A stretch of DNA of 64,000 nucleotides from Chamaecrista fasciculata. Lineage: Eukaryota; Streptophyta; Magnoliopsida; Fabales; Fabaceae. Location of the stretch: contig QANZ01005809.1 in the NCBI GenBank assembly GCA_003254925.1, positions 40,692-104,691 on the forward strand, in the 5' to 3' direction. Positions within the stretch are counted from its first letter, which is position 1. Every line of letters begins with the position of its first letter. The notes beneath the pieces are model-generated. The model worked only from the letters and a program-made list of their open reading frames with translations, was not told the origin of the DNA and ran no database searches. Made by a program: the position numbers and the translations under genes. This document shows, in pieces, positions 24,101-34,802 of the stretch.

Positions 24101-27100
24101 GCTTTCTTTAATTGACATCAAACCTCTGCATGTATCTTTCTAAAGTGTACCATTAGCATTTCAGTATTTATCATACATGCATGCTATGGAATTTTTATCC
24201 TTCCATCAATAATTCAGAGTTTTATGGAAAATGATGATAAGGGCGCTTCAATTTTTACCTTATTGACCCGTGCCTCGAGAAACATATTTGTTTTACTAAA
24301 ATGCATTCCATTCATCAGAATTGTATGAACATTTTCAGATCACTTGAGGGTTCTCTTATAACTTCCTTTGGATTAAAATCTACTACTGATTTTGAAACAG
24401 AACTTTTGGTTTATCAATAACTTGAAAGTTAGCGGAAATTAAGCCTCTGTTTAGAAAGAATCCTCTTCAAATGTGTCTTAATGTTTGGATCAATATGATG
24501 TGAAAAGGACCTCTAGGAATTCATGTTTGGCTTATTTGAGATAATGTCTGCATTGAAGGATAAAGAATAATTAGCACTTCATTGGTGTACTATATTATAC
24601 CTTTTAGGTTCATCTCCAGCATCATAGATTATTACACTTCATTCTGATGGAAGTCTACCGCTTCCGCAAAACACACAAGAAAATCAAACAGTATCTGAAG
24701 TTTATTTTTTGAACTAAATGACTTTTTCATAATTCGTTGAAATACCCCATTCTATTTTTCTATGCAGATTATAATTTCTCAATCAAGTGTGGTGGTCCTT
24801 CAGTTACAACATCAGATAAAATTACATATGAAAGGGATAATGAGACACTTGGACCTGCAACTTATTTTGTTACTGATACAAACAGATGGGCAGTAAGCAA
24901 TGTTGGGTTATTTACAGGGAACAGCAATCCTCTCTACACTAGTTTTGTGTCTAATCAGTTCACTGGTACTGTGGACTCAGAGCTCTTCCAGACAGCACGA
25001 CTTTCTGCTTCTTCATTAAGGTATTATGGCCTGGGGCTGGAAAATGGTGACTACAATATCACACTCCAATTTGCAGAAACATCTATTCAAGATTCCACTA
25101 CCACATGGAAAAGTCTTGGAAGACGGGTCTTTGATATTTATATTCAGGTACAAATGGTTTTATTCAAATGTCGGTTAAACTTAAGAAAATCTGCTTGTTT
25201 TGATAAAGAATAATTCTCCTGTGTTCATGCAAGTTGGTATGCAAAGAAAATGATTCATAAGGTCTGAGTTTGTCATCTCAGACTGTTTTATCAAGGTGTT
25301 TTTATGGAAAAGAGATTGTGGACAAACTAGGGAATCTATACAAAATCAGTTTCTTCGGAAAAAGTTTTTTAACAACTGAAGCAAGCTTAGAGTTCAAGAG
25401 CTATCAGGATTAAAGGGTAGTGTGTACAATAATTCAGAGAAATATAGATTTACTATGAGACTAATTGACTATGTGTTATAACTTAGAAATTTTGTGGAAG
25501 TTGGAAATAGGTTTTGACACTGTTATAATGTCTTTAATCACCGGCAGTTGTAGGGTCAACCCCAATCTTCAAAATTCAATTGAAATTTCAATCAGAAGGT
25601 TTGAGTTCTGTAAAAGGGGAAGATGCACGAGGATAGAAAGACCAGCCCTTATTCTAACATAATAGTTTTAAATTTTAATCCATTATCATAGAAGGGCAAA
25701 TGATCATGGGTATCATTGAAACTACTCTTTTTTTTTTGTGTGTGTGTGTGGGGGGGCACATGACCTGCTGGTGTTGATGATGCTTTGGAATGACTACAGA
25801 ATTAATGAACGTTTAGCATAGTTATTATTCGAAGTCCCCTTCGCTTTTTGTTCTCCCTCTTGTACTTACTTCATTTGTTTCTTCTTCTTCTCTCTCTCTC
25901 TCGTGGGTGCCAATATCAGGGGAATCGTGTTTTGAAGGATTTTGACATAAAAAAGGAAGCTGGTGGGGCCTCTTATAGAGCTGTTCAAAGGAAATTTCAG
26001 GTTAAAGTGGCTGAAAACTACCTTGAGATCCATCTCTTTTGGGCTGGAAAAGGGACATGCTGTGTACCAGCTCAAGGTACTTATGGTCCTCTAATTTCAG
26101 CAATCAGCGCTATCCCAGGTAAAACTTTATAATTAAGTTCAGCAGCTTAAAATTCACTTACTGATCTATTATAATGCTCAATTCTCTTTTAAAAGTGACA
26201 ATGTATGACCTTGATATCATCTGCTTATTTGTTATATAGATTTCATACCCTCTGTCAGTAACGAAGCTCCTGCAACAACCATTAAAAATGACAGAACTGG
26301 CCTCATTGTGGGAACTGTTGTCGGTGTTGGAGTTGTATTTCTTTTGTTGATTGCTGTTTTCTGTTTCATTTGGAGTAGAAGGCATCGTGGAGATGGTGAC
26401 GAAGGTATAGAAAAACTGTTGTTCATATTCATTTTATGGTATGATTATATGATTCATTAAATTGTCAGTGCACATAGTCATAAATGTTATTGCAGTTTAT
26501 AATCAATGCGTCTCTCATTCTGCAATTTGTTAAGATCAGATGGGACATACCTTAATGACGGGACAATTGTAATTTCAGCATACAGCATCTTCTATATCTC
26601 AACATAACCAAAATATTAAAAGATACCCGAGTTTTATTTTTCATGTAAAGATAATTTTTGAATCTGGATCAGAGATTGAGTTGGTGAAGATACTAGGTTA
26701 TTAGGTCACTTGTTCAACTCTGAAGTCACTAATCAAATCAGTTCAACCAGTTAATTTTAATTTTATTTTATTTTTATCAAATGAGACACTTTCATTCCAC
26801 AAAAGAAGAAAAACAAACACCATTTAATTTTAATTAAATATGACATAACATATTTAACAAAATACATTTTTAATTTTTTATACATTTCTTAAAATTTTTT
26901 GAAGCAATTATCTTTAAATAATGAAAAATGAATGACATTATTCTTTTAATACAATGACATATATAATGCTGATAAAATGTTAGTTTAAATTTTGAAATTA
27001 TTAAAATTCTTAAAATTTATCAAAATAATAAAAAACTTAGAAAATTAAAATTTTCAAGTGCAATTCCAGTCTTTTCTAGTGCTTGGATCAGACAAGAGGG

Positions 27101-29339
27101 TAGTTCACTTGGTTACCATTTACCAGTTGGACTCCCCAGTTCAATACAGGTCCAAAAAATATTGCCTGAAAGTCCAAGTGTAGACAATATATGTGCATTT
27201 TTGCTACTTGATTTCCTGTTTACAGTCTAAAAGTTACAGGTATAGAAGTGCAATTTTTTTTTTCTACGTATATTAGCTTAAACTCAGCCTGTTTCTATTG
27301 TTCAAACCATAACCTTGTTCATGTTTATTTTTCAGAGCTTTTAGGTATTGATACAAAGCCATACACTTTCAGCTATTCAGAGTTAAAGAATGCTACAGAT
27401 GACTTCAAGCCTAGCAACAAACTTGGAGAAGGAGGTTTTGGACCTGTTTATAAGGTGAACATATTTGGAAGGAATTTGTGGTGACAACTGCATCAGCTGT
27501 CACTGCCTTAAATTTTACATTTACTATCAAGATTACTGATGGTATTTTATTAGGTGTATGAATATAAATTTTCGTGGTTTTATTATGTTGATGAAAGTCT
27601 TCATTTATGCTGTTGGAAAACAGTATGACCTCAATCCTTCATTTAGGAGAATAACTGTTTTCCTTTTTTGTATACTAGGGGACACTTAGTGATGGAAGAG
27701 TCATTGCTGTGAAACAACTATCTGTAGGATCTCATCAAGGAAAGAGCCAGTTCATAGCTGAGATTGCTACCATATCTGCTGTGCAACATCGTAATCTTGT
27801 GAAATTATATGGATGTTGCATTGAAGGGAATAAAAGACTTCTTGTCTATGAGTATCTAGAAAACAAGAGTCTTGATCAAGCATTATTTGGTATGATGATG
27901 TTTTTTTTTCTTGCGGATGTGTTTGGGTGCACATGTATGTTTGTATGCTTATCTGCCTTTGCTTCTATTCCCCCAGGTTTTACTTAGTAGTTAGCACATA
28001 TGTTGTTTTGTGGCAGGAAATATTTTAACCCTCAAATGGCCAACACGCTATGATATCTGCATGGGTGTAGCAAGAGGTTTAGCTTATCTTCATGAAGAAT
28101 CACGGCTCCGTATTGTACATCGTGATGTAAAGGCTAGTAATATTCTGCTTGATCATGAGCTTGTCCCAAAAATATCTGATTTTGGTTTGGCCATTTTATA
28201 TGATGACAATAAGACCCATATTAGTACCCGGGTGGCTGGGACAATGTAAGTCATTAAGAATAAAATACTTAATTGCCTCTTCTTTTTAAAAACATTTTAT
28301 TTATGTTAATTCTTGGCATAGATTTGTTTTGATTGACTTTAAACTCTCAACACTCAATAGTGGATATCTTGCTCCGGAGTATGCCATGCGCGGACACCTG
28401 ACGGAGAAAGCAGATGTGTTTTCCTTTGGTGTTATGGCTCTAGAGATTGTTAGTGGAAGGCCAAATTCTGATCCCAGCTTGGAAGGAGAGAAGATGTATC
28501 TTCTTGAATGGGTATGACTACTATTTTCTAGAATGGTTGGTTTTAGACATTTCTTGTTTTCAACTTATTTTAGAAAATGTTTCCACAAATAATTTCTTCT
28601 TAAACTCGACCAAACACAAACAAGGAAATCAAGCAGTCTATCGATTTCTGAAAGGATTGAATGAACACTGCCCTAGTTCAGCACACCTCGCATTTTTCTT
28701 CGTTTTATTTTGGTCCTTGGACATTTAGCCATATAATCTAAAGTTCATTTTACTAACAGAACCAATGAGCAGGAATCATATCTCATTCACCTTATGAAAG
28801 GAAAAAGTTATCTTTTTTGCTTGATGTTTTAACTTGAAAGAAAAAGGTTTGATATACATTTCTACTTCTAAATGTTTATATATATTCTCACACCCACATA
28901 TATATATATATATACTTAGCTTAATTAGTTTTATTGATTTTGGGGTCCTCAGGCTTGGCATCTGCATGAAAACAACTGTGTGGTCGAACTGGTTGATCCT
29001 AGACTGTCATCAGATTTCAATGAAGAGGAAATTAAACGAATTGTTGGAATATCTCTTCTGTGCACTCAAACATCACCATTGTTAAGACCATCAATGTCCC
29101 GTGTGGTGGCGATGCTTTCTGGAGATATTGAAGTGAGCAACGTAACTACAAGGCCTGGATACTTGACAGACTGGAAATTTGATGACGTGACCAGCTTCAT
29201 GTCAGGCTGGGCAACTAAGGGATCAGAGGCAAGTCAATATAACTCGTCAGGAAGTACCAGCATAGTTGGTGGTGCAATCCAATCACCTGAAATTGCTTCT
29301 AAACCCATCCTTCATCACACACTTAGTGAGGGTAGGTAA
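15179..29339 (+). CDS. LRR-VIII-2 malectin receptor-like kinase
   Basis: Coding exons: 15179-15305, 17166-17343, 17451-17522, 18243-18314, 18413-18484, 18820-18891, 19836-19907, 20004-20075, 20640-20711, 20786-20857, 20987-21058, 21535-21606, 21699-21764, 22656-22721, 23477-23521, 23928-23992, 24768-25147, 25920-26118, 26240-26404, 27336-27454, 27679-27889, 28017-28245, 28361-28511, 28953-29339. All have GT-AG borders and join in frame to 1,035 residues. The order is signal peptide (about 1-33), LRR ectodomain (about 100-400), malectin domain (about 422-615), transmembrane segment (about 635-660) and kinase. Kinase landmarks are glycine loop GEGGFG 701-706, Lys722, HRD 815-817, DFG 835-837 and APEYAM from 861, so it looks catalytically competent and of RD type. 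It closely resembles Arabidopsis At1g56120-At1g56140 (plasma-membrane receptors; ligand not known to me). The C-terminus LSEGR is typical of the group. Confidence 0.95.
16503..17116. mobile_element. Foldback MITE in receptor kinase intron 1
   Basis: Left-arm phrases 'tttggtctcatatctttt' and 'gcttagttctcaatttggtc' are mirrored on the right by 'gggaactaagcaaaac' and 'atatgggaccaaattt'. The element occupies much of intron 1 (15306-17165) and is split by a SINE at about 16801-16999. The ends are approximate. Confidence 0.7.
16801..16999 (+). mobile_element. tRNA-derived SINE inside the foldback MITE
   Basis: A box A-like 'ggttgactcagttgat' (about 16806-16821) and a box B-like GCGTTTGAATCC (16854-16865) sit at tRNA-like spacing, and the element ends in an A-run. 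Flanks 'aaaaaatgatatgaggccaa' on the left and 'aaaaaatgatatgggaccaa' on the right form a 20-bp target duplication with two mismatches. It is a SINE with internal pol III boxes, inserted in the MITE on the sense strand of the receptor kinase gene. Confidence 0.75.
17608..18010. mobile_element. hAT-like MITE in receptor kinase intron 3
   Basis: The left terminus 'taggaatgatca' is a perfect 12-base inverted match to the right terminus 'tgatcattccta'. TAGG...CCTA ends resemble the hAT MITE at 43801-44275. A convincing 8-bp target duplication was not found, possibly because the right end was later duplicated (17968-18069). Confidence 0.6.
17968..18069. repeat. Perfect 51-bp tandem duplication
   Basis: The unit beginning 'agatcataatatcctactta' occurs at 17968-18018 and again at 18019-18069 with no differences that I can see. 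It includes the right terminus of the MITE at 17608-18010, so that terminus is present twice. The duplication lies in receptor kinase intron 3. Confidence 0.9.
21774..22218 (-). mobile_element. Solo LTR in receptor kinase intron 13
   Basis: A 445-bp block begins TGATAGAACC and ends GTATGTATCA, giving the TG...CA ends of an LTR. It is flanked on both sides by GTATA (21769-21773 and 22219-22223), a 5-bp target duplication. No internal retroelement sequence is present. A TATA-like 'gtatttataa' read on the plus strand suggests minus-strand orientation, but this is weak. It looks like a complete solo LTR left by recombination. With matching flanks it is probably fairly young. The family (Copia or Gypsy) is not determined. 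Confidence 0.82.
26640..27180. other. Decayed repeat in receptor kinase intron 19
   Basis: Intron 19 (26405-27335) contains 'gaagatactaggttattagg', 'tcagttcaaccagtt' and, farther on, AT-rich sequence. These recall degenerate copies of the 'accggttcaaccgg' element at 39554-40076. Near 27100-27150, 'tagttcacttggttacc' and 'ccagttcaatac' could be tRNA-like SINE boxes. Neither call is secure. Confidence 0.3.
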
Positions 29340-32300
29340 GAAGTAAGAACTATGTATAACTATGAACGAGATTATGCTTCTAAAATTTTGTTTCCAATTT
29401 CTCCCTTTTCTCAATCTATCGTTTATATTATAACCTCTACTTCGCCTATTGCATTTGTTATCCTGTTTAGCCTCTTTATCTGTAACTTCGTCTTTGGTTG
29501 GCATGTAAATAAAAGTTGCCTCTCTCATGTATACATGTCCAGACAGTCCAACATATAGCTGCATGTATAGGTAAATGGTGTAACTAGCAGGATCCTCTGT
29601 GTAGGACAAGGTTTATTCATTCATGACCATGATAATATAGTTTTAGATGCCGACTTTATACACCATTCAATGACTTGAACATTTTAGTATTAATTTCTGT
29701 AATTTATCTCTTGGTTTTATGCTTGGGACCTGCATGAGAACAACTAGATTGAAGATAAAGAGAATGACATTTTTAGGTTTCCTTTTTTCTTTCTTTTTAA
29801 AGCTTGTTGTCTTTTCCATTTACCCATTAGTTCTTGAATTTGCTAAACTTTGATCTTGGATTCATGTTCAATGTAAGTAGTCAAGATACTCTTCATTCTT
29901 CAAGTAGTTTCAGAAATTTGAATGTTGTTTCACTATAGATTAAAAATGATCTACTGCCCCTCTCAGGTCCAGAGTGAAGCAGATTGAATGCTGGATCATT
30001 GTGGATAGTCTTTCATAATTTTTTCACTCTTTCAAAATAATACCGTTTTCTTTTGTTTTAAAATGAATAAATTTAATAATATAGTATCCAATGGAAGATA
30101 GACCAATATAGTGATTGACCCATCATAACAGCTCTAAATGGGAAAATGTTCACCCACTTCCACATGTTCATATTGAGTAAAAATTACAGTAGTCCTGAAC
30201 TAGGGAATGAAAAAATAATACTATCTATAGTGGGCATGAACTTGATCAATTCGAGGGTACATGATAGTATTTGCCTTTACACAAGCATCTGTAAACAATA
30301 GGACAAGACTCTGAAGTGAAGCACCTGAAGCTCACTATCACCCTCTTGCATGGAAAGCATGCCCCACATGCATGAGAACAATCTGGCAAGCTTGAACCAC
30401 CTACCTCCTCTCCTTCCTACAAATTAATTTAACCCACTTCTTTCAAAACAAAGAAATGAAAATTGATAACTGCTAGAATTTTACTGGGGAGAAGTTTAGA
30501 CTCTTTATTATTGGATTATCTTGAAATATGTGTGCCTATGATAATACTAAAAAATAACTTCTGTTAATGTGAAAAATCAGCCTTTTGGAAAGTGGAGATC
30601 TGCAATCTCTATGGCATTGTTCTCACTTTCATTCAGAAGCTTAAGCTGTAATTTAGAAGACTTGATATTATGTTATAAACATCACTAAAATTCAGGTGTT
30701 CAAACTATTAAATAAGGACTTACTAATAGTTATGTATTGTACTTTCACCATATATGTACTGAAGATATACTTTGTTATGCTGCAAAGAAGTGAGTTAGAA
30801 AACAAATAGGGTTGACACTTGACTGTGAGAAAATGCTGGAAACAAACCTCTCTCTGTCCAAATGCAGTTTTCTCTTCTTGCAAGCTTGACAATGTCTCTG
30901 CAAACAAGGGGAAAATTATTATATTATATGTAATAAATCCCTTTAATATTTGCTTACATAATATTATCAGCAATATATAGAAGTATGCATGAGTTATACG
31001 CAAGAGAAAACATCAGACAAACTAATGAGGTATAAAATAATTGAAACTAGGAAAAACATGTTGGTTTTTTTCAAAGAGGGATTCAAAATTTTAAATTTGG
31101 GAGAGAGAAAGGAGAGTTTTTTTAAAAGGTTGAAATCTAATTGCATTTTATTCATGAATTGATAATAATTTATACAAGATGAAAAATAACAAACTCCCTA
31201 ATTTTTTAGGTTACAAAATTCAAACTGAAATCTAAAGATAACAATAATCTTAAATCCTAATTATAAAAATAAAATAAACTAAATACCCTAACAACCAATA
31301 TCTTAGAGATGACTTATTCAAATTTTAAAAGATAACAAAATATTATTGGAGCTAAAATGCCACATATCAACAAAACAGATTACACATACCATGATTAAGT
31401 ATGACCCTGGAAGCATTAGAAAACAACAAAAAGAAAATGACAAGGAGGAATGAGTTGAAGAATCTAAGCCAAAAAGTCCTCATGTTTTGCAGCTAGTGGC
31501 AAGACAAAAAGCACAGTATACAAGAAGGGTTATTGAATCTAAATGTATATATGAAGAAGCGAAAGAGGTTCTTTCATATATATATAAACAAAATAAATGT
31601 GGAGTGAGTAAGAGGTACATCTGCTGCATTTCACATGATACACGGCCATCTTTTGAAAGTTTCACAAGTTTTGGTCAGTCACCACCATGAACGAGAAATT
31701 AAATGGTTTGCCTAGAAAGATACATATTTATGAACTTGCATTATAACTTCCACCTCTGTTTGATAATTATTGTACTGAAACTCAGTTTTTTGGGGGACGC
31801 ATATTGGCTTGTTAGCTGCTTTACACAGTAGAAAGGGAGTGAAAAGGACGAGAAATGTTTTTTTGGATGAGGCCATTCAATGAACTGTATATACATACAT
31901 ATTATACAGTGACATTATTGCTTTTGAACAGGTGAAAGTAGAAAATCCAATGCATGATATGTGATCATCTTTACAACTTGTTATAACTAATGTTGTATGG
32001 TATGGCTGATATATATATATATATATCCAAACTCTAGATTTTCTTGTTGATGAAAACATGGTGACTAGCTAGATATATGTATAAGAATTTATCGTACATT
32101 AAAGAGGATCAGAAATGAGAAGCAGATAGGTGAAGAGAGGGAGGGTAAAATTGAAGAGGGTGTCTGACATGAACGTGAAGATCATGTCTTTGAAATAAAT
32201 GAACTGAACTTTTCATGCTTCATTCATTGGAGGATACATTTGTGATTTGTCTCTTTTGAATCCCACAACACAGACCTTTAGATTTGTATCTATTTATTGT

Positions 32301-33745
32301 ATCTTTCTGGTTCTTAATTCCATGGGTCTCAACTAAATGGACCTAACCTCTTAAAAGCTCTCCAATATATATATATACATTTTTTTTATGTTGAATTTTA
32401 CTTTTAAACCTAACTTATTAAAGACAAATATATATATATATATATATATTCTTTTACCAATTGACCTAAATCTTTTGAGTATATATATAATAGTACAGTG
32501 TACTGGTTATGTCGAGCCATGGCAAAATCCAAAATATATGAATCAGTACTTCTTCCTTGCCACGATATTTGAGATAAATTCTCAAATACACAAAATATAC
32601 TAATTATTTGTGTTAAGATTCAATAAAAAATCATTGAAGTAAATATTTCAAGTGATAGGAGGAATAACACATCTATTTTAGTAAGCTTGTACTAATTGTA
32701 ACTACACAAGCAATACTTTTTTTAAAAAAAAGATGCCAGTGCTGCGTTTGTGTGTTATTAATTTAAGAGAAATAGTAATAATTTTTTAAGGTAATCGAAT
32801 TATTTTGTCAAAAAAATTTTGGTAGGTTTCAGAGAATAATTATCTCTAAACATTGTTTTTCTCTCTGAAATTAATACAAACACAATAGTAGAGAATTTGG
32901 TTTCATTGGTGTCTGACAGAATTGATAAACCCTATTTATTGACAGAAAAAAATAAAGAAGAGTAGATATTGGTCACTCCTCGTTCATCATCACATCAACT
33001 AGAGAAACCTAATTACATATTCATACTCAAGACTCAAGAGAACTACTAGAGTTTCTTTATCCTTCTTAATTAGCAAAGCCATAATTTGAAACCTTTACTA
33101 AATCTCTTAGCATATATACTTATACGGTAATACGGCTGAAGTTTAAACACTATTTTACTTCTTATGGGGAAAACCCTATATCTACATCACTTCTCAAAAA
33201 GAAGAAAGTGATTAAAAGTGATTTAGTCTCCTCTCTCTTGTTTACTTCTCAAATTCACATAAATTGTTGCTCAAACTTTCTCAAAGATTTTGTCTTAGTC
33301 TTTACTATGCACTAAAATAATATTATGGTGTCTTGAGTTTGAAAAATATAAATATAAAATGGAATAATAATAAAAATAATAATAAATTGCAGAAAATCCC
33401 ATTGAATTTTTTATTTGTACAAAAAAAAATCTTTTTGTCAAGATTTTCATTAAAATAGCAACTTTCTGTGTAATTTTATTATTATTTTTTTATATTTTAC
33501 CTTGATCCAAACTTAAACTTAATTATTGTATTATTTACACAAAATCAAAAGTTAAAAAATTTAACTTTTCAAAGTTCAAGAACTTTTTTTTTTGGTGTTT
33601 TTTGAAATTTTTACCTAATAATAAACATACTTTCTCTCATGGCTATTGTTATAGTAACCTATTCTCATTGCCAGAAAGAACCAGAATTAAATAATTGAAA
33701 TCTGCTCTGCGTGACGTGAATAAATGTTAATGGAGCAATTAATAT
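29340..33745. other. Receptor kinase 3' region and gene-free DNA
   Basis: About 4.4 kb without a credible ORF. The first 200-300 bases are presumably the receptor kinase 3'UTR. The remainder is AT-rich with scattered (TA)n runs (for example near 32010-32027 and 32430-32449). I find no terminal inverted repeats, LTRs or RNA gene. Confidence 0.5.
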
Positions 33746-34147
33746 GATAGCTTGTAAATTTGACTACTCAAATCACAGGATATAATTATGTGTTTAGACT
33801 TTAGTGATGTGTTCTGAGGTGTAACAGACCATACTGAAAATTAATTAGTACTACCTTTGCAACTGCATTTTGTCTACATTCACTGCCTACACATCCTTAT
33901 ATACATATGTGACTCTATGAAGATCATAGAGTCACATATGTATATTTGACTACTCAAATCACAGGATAGCTTGTAAATTTGACTACTCAAATCACAGGAT
34001 ATAATTATGTGTTTAGACTTTAGTGATGTGTTCTGAGGTGTAACAGACCATACTGAAAATTAATTAGTACTACCTTTGCAACTGCATTTTGTCTACATTC
34101 ACTGCCTACACATCCTTATATACATATGTGACTCTATGAAGATCATA
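33746..34147. repeat. Duplicated promoter block with palindromic junction
   Basis: A 183-bp block at 33746-33928 is repeated at 33965-34147 (offset 219), essentially identical by eye. The 36-bp spacer extends the end of copy 1 into a perfect inverted repeat: arms of 22 bp at 33899-33920 and 33924-33945 with a 3-base loop. The spacer then carries a third copy of 'ttgactactcaaatcacagg' (33946-33965) leading into copy 2. The block includes the presumed TATA box of the downstream PMEI-like gene, so the core promoter is present twice. Confidence 0.93.
34116..34123 (+). promoter_or_regulatory. Putative TATA box, PMEI-like gene
   Basis: TTATATAC lies about 117 bases upstream of the PMEI-like ATG, giving a plausible 5'UTR of about 80-90 nucleotides. 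An identical motif with identical surroundings lies 219 bases upstream, at 33897-33904, because of the promoter duplication. Confidence 0.5.
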
Positions 34148-34232
34148 TCATCAGTAAGATTCTAATCACACAAGTCATATATTATTGTTAACATAAATCC
34201 ACCAAAAGAACCTCAAGTTTGAATTTTGATTA

Positions 34233-34745
34233 ATGGGGTTCTTCAAATCTGCCATTTTTCTTCTTATTACCCTGTACTTCATCATCATCCTTCAGGTTTC
34301 AGCAAAAGATGACATCTTTATCCCCAAAGAATGTCAAACCACCAAAACCAACTCAATTTCTGAAGCCACAGATTCAAAGAAAGACACAGCCATTATTTTG
34401 ATCAAGTGTCTGACCACACAAGCCAACACATTATCAAGCAACATGTCAGAACTTGAATCCTCCGAAAGAGACCACACTACCAAGAGTGTTTTCAAGGAGT
34501 GCGTGGAGGATTACACGTCAGCGAAAAGCGAGCTCGAGTCAGCGAAGGTATCATTGATGAACAACAACGTTGTTGATGCTGTCAAGGGTGTGGTGGCGGC
34601 TGCCAAGGCTAATGTTCATTGTCACAAGGTTCTTATAATGAATGTGTTGCGTAAGCCACAAGGAAAAGCTGTGTTCTATAAGATGATGGCTTATGATGAA
34701 CTTTCTGAGACTGTCAAGAGAATCATTGCAAGCATTTCATATTGA
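34233..34745 (+). CDS. Invertase/pectin methylesterase inhibitor-like
   Basis: A single-exon gene for a 170-residue secreted protein. Residues 1-24 form a signal peptide (hydrophobic core FLLITLYFIIIL, cut after VSA). The rest resembles the plant invertase/pectin methylesterase inhibitor four-helix bundle. Cysteines are at 34, 59, 90 and 130. The 90-130 spacing of 40 fits the third and fourth conserved cysteines, and 34 fits the first. The second conserved cysteine, expected about nine residues after the first, is replaced in 'ECQTTKTNSIS', so the N-terminal disulfide is probably absent; Cys59 is not in the canonical position. Such proteins act in the apoplast on cell-wall enzymes, but which target this one binds cannot be told. 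The start is the first ATG after the TATA region. Confidence 0.82.
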   Translation: MGFFKSAIFLLITLYFIIILQVSAKDDIFIPKECQTTKTNSISEATDSKKDTAIILIKCLTTQANTLSSNMSELESSERDHTTKSVFKECVEDYTSAKSELESAKVSLMNNNVVDAVKGVVAAAKANVHCHKVLIMNVLRKPQGKAVFYKMMAYDELSETVKRIIASISY

Positions 34746-34796
34746 TTGATATGTGTTTGTGTGAGAGGGAAAGAAATTAAAGATCATGGCTTTATT

Positions 34797-34802
34797 AATA
34801 AA
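34797..34802 (+). terminator. Poly(A) signal, PMEI-like gene
   Basis: AATAAA lies about 50 bases after the stop codon and is followed by T-rich sequence, a normal arrangement for a plant near-upstream polyadenylation element. Confidence 0.6.

Noticed and set aside
26640-27180. A second tRNA-like SINE in intron 19
   Set aside because: Box-like phrases exist but spacing and flanks are not convincing, so it is listed only as a decayed repeat.
28447-28728. Frame overlapping the kinase exon at 28361-28511
   Set aside because: It is out of frame with the kinase and runs into intron sequence after the GT donor at 28512.
29340-33745. Gene relic in the long gap after the receptor kinase
   Set aside because: I looked on both strands for kinase, LRR or retroelement motifs and found none; short frames are AT-rich and random-looking.
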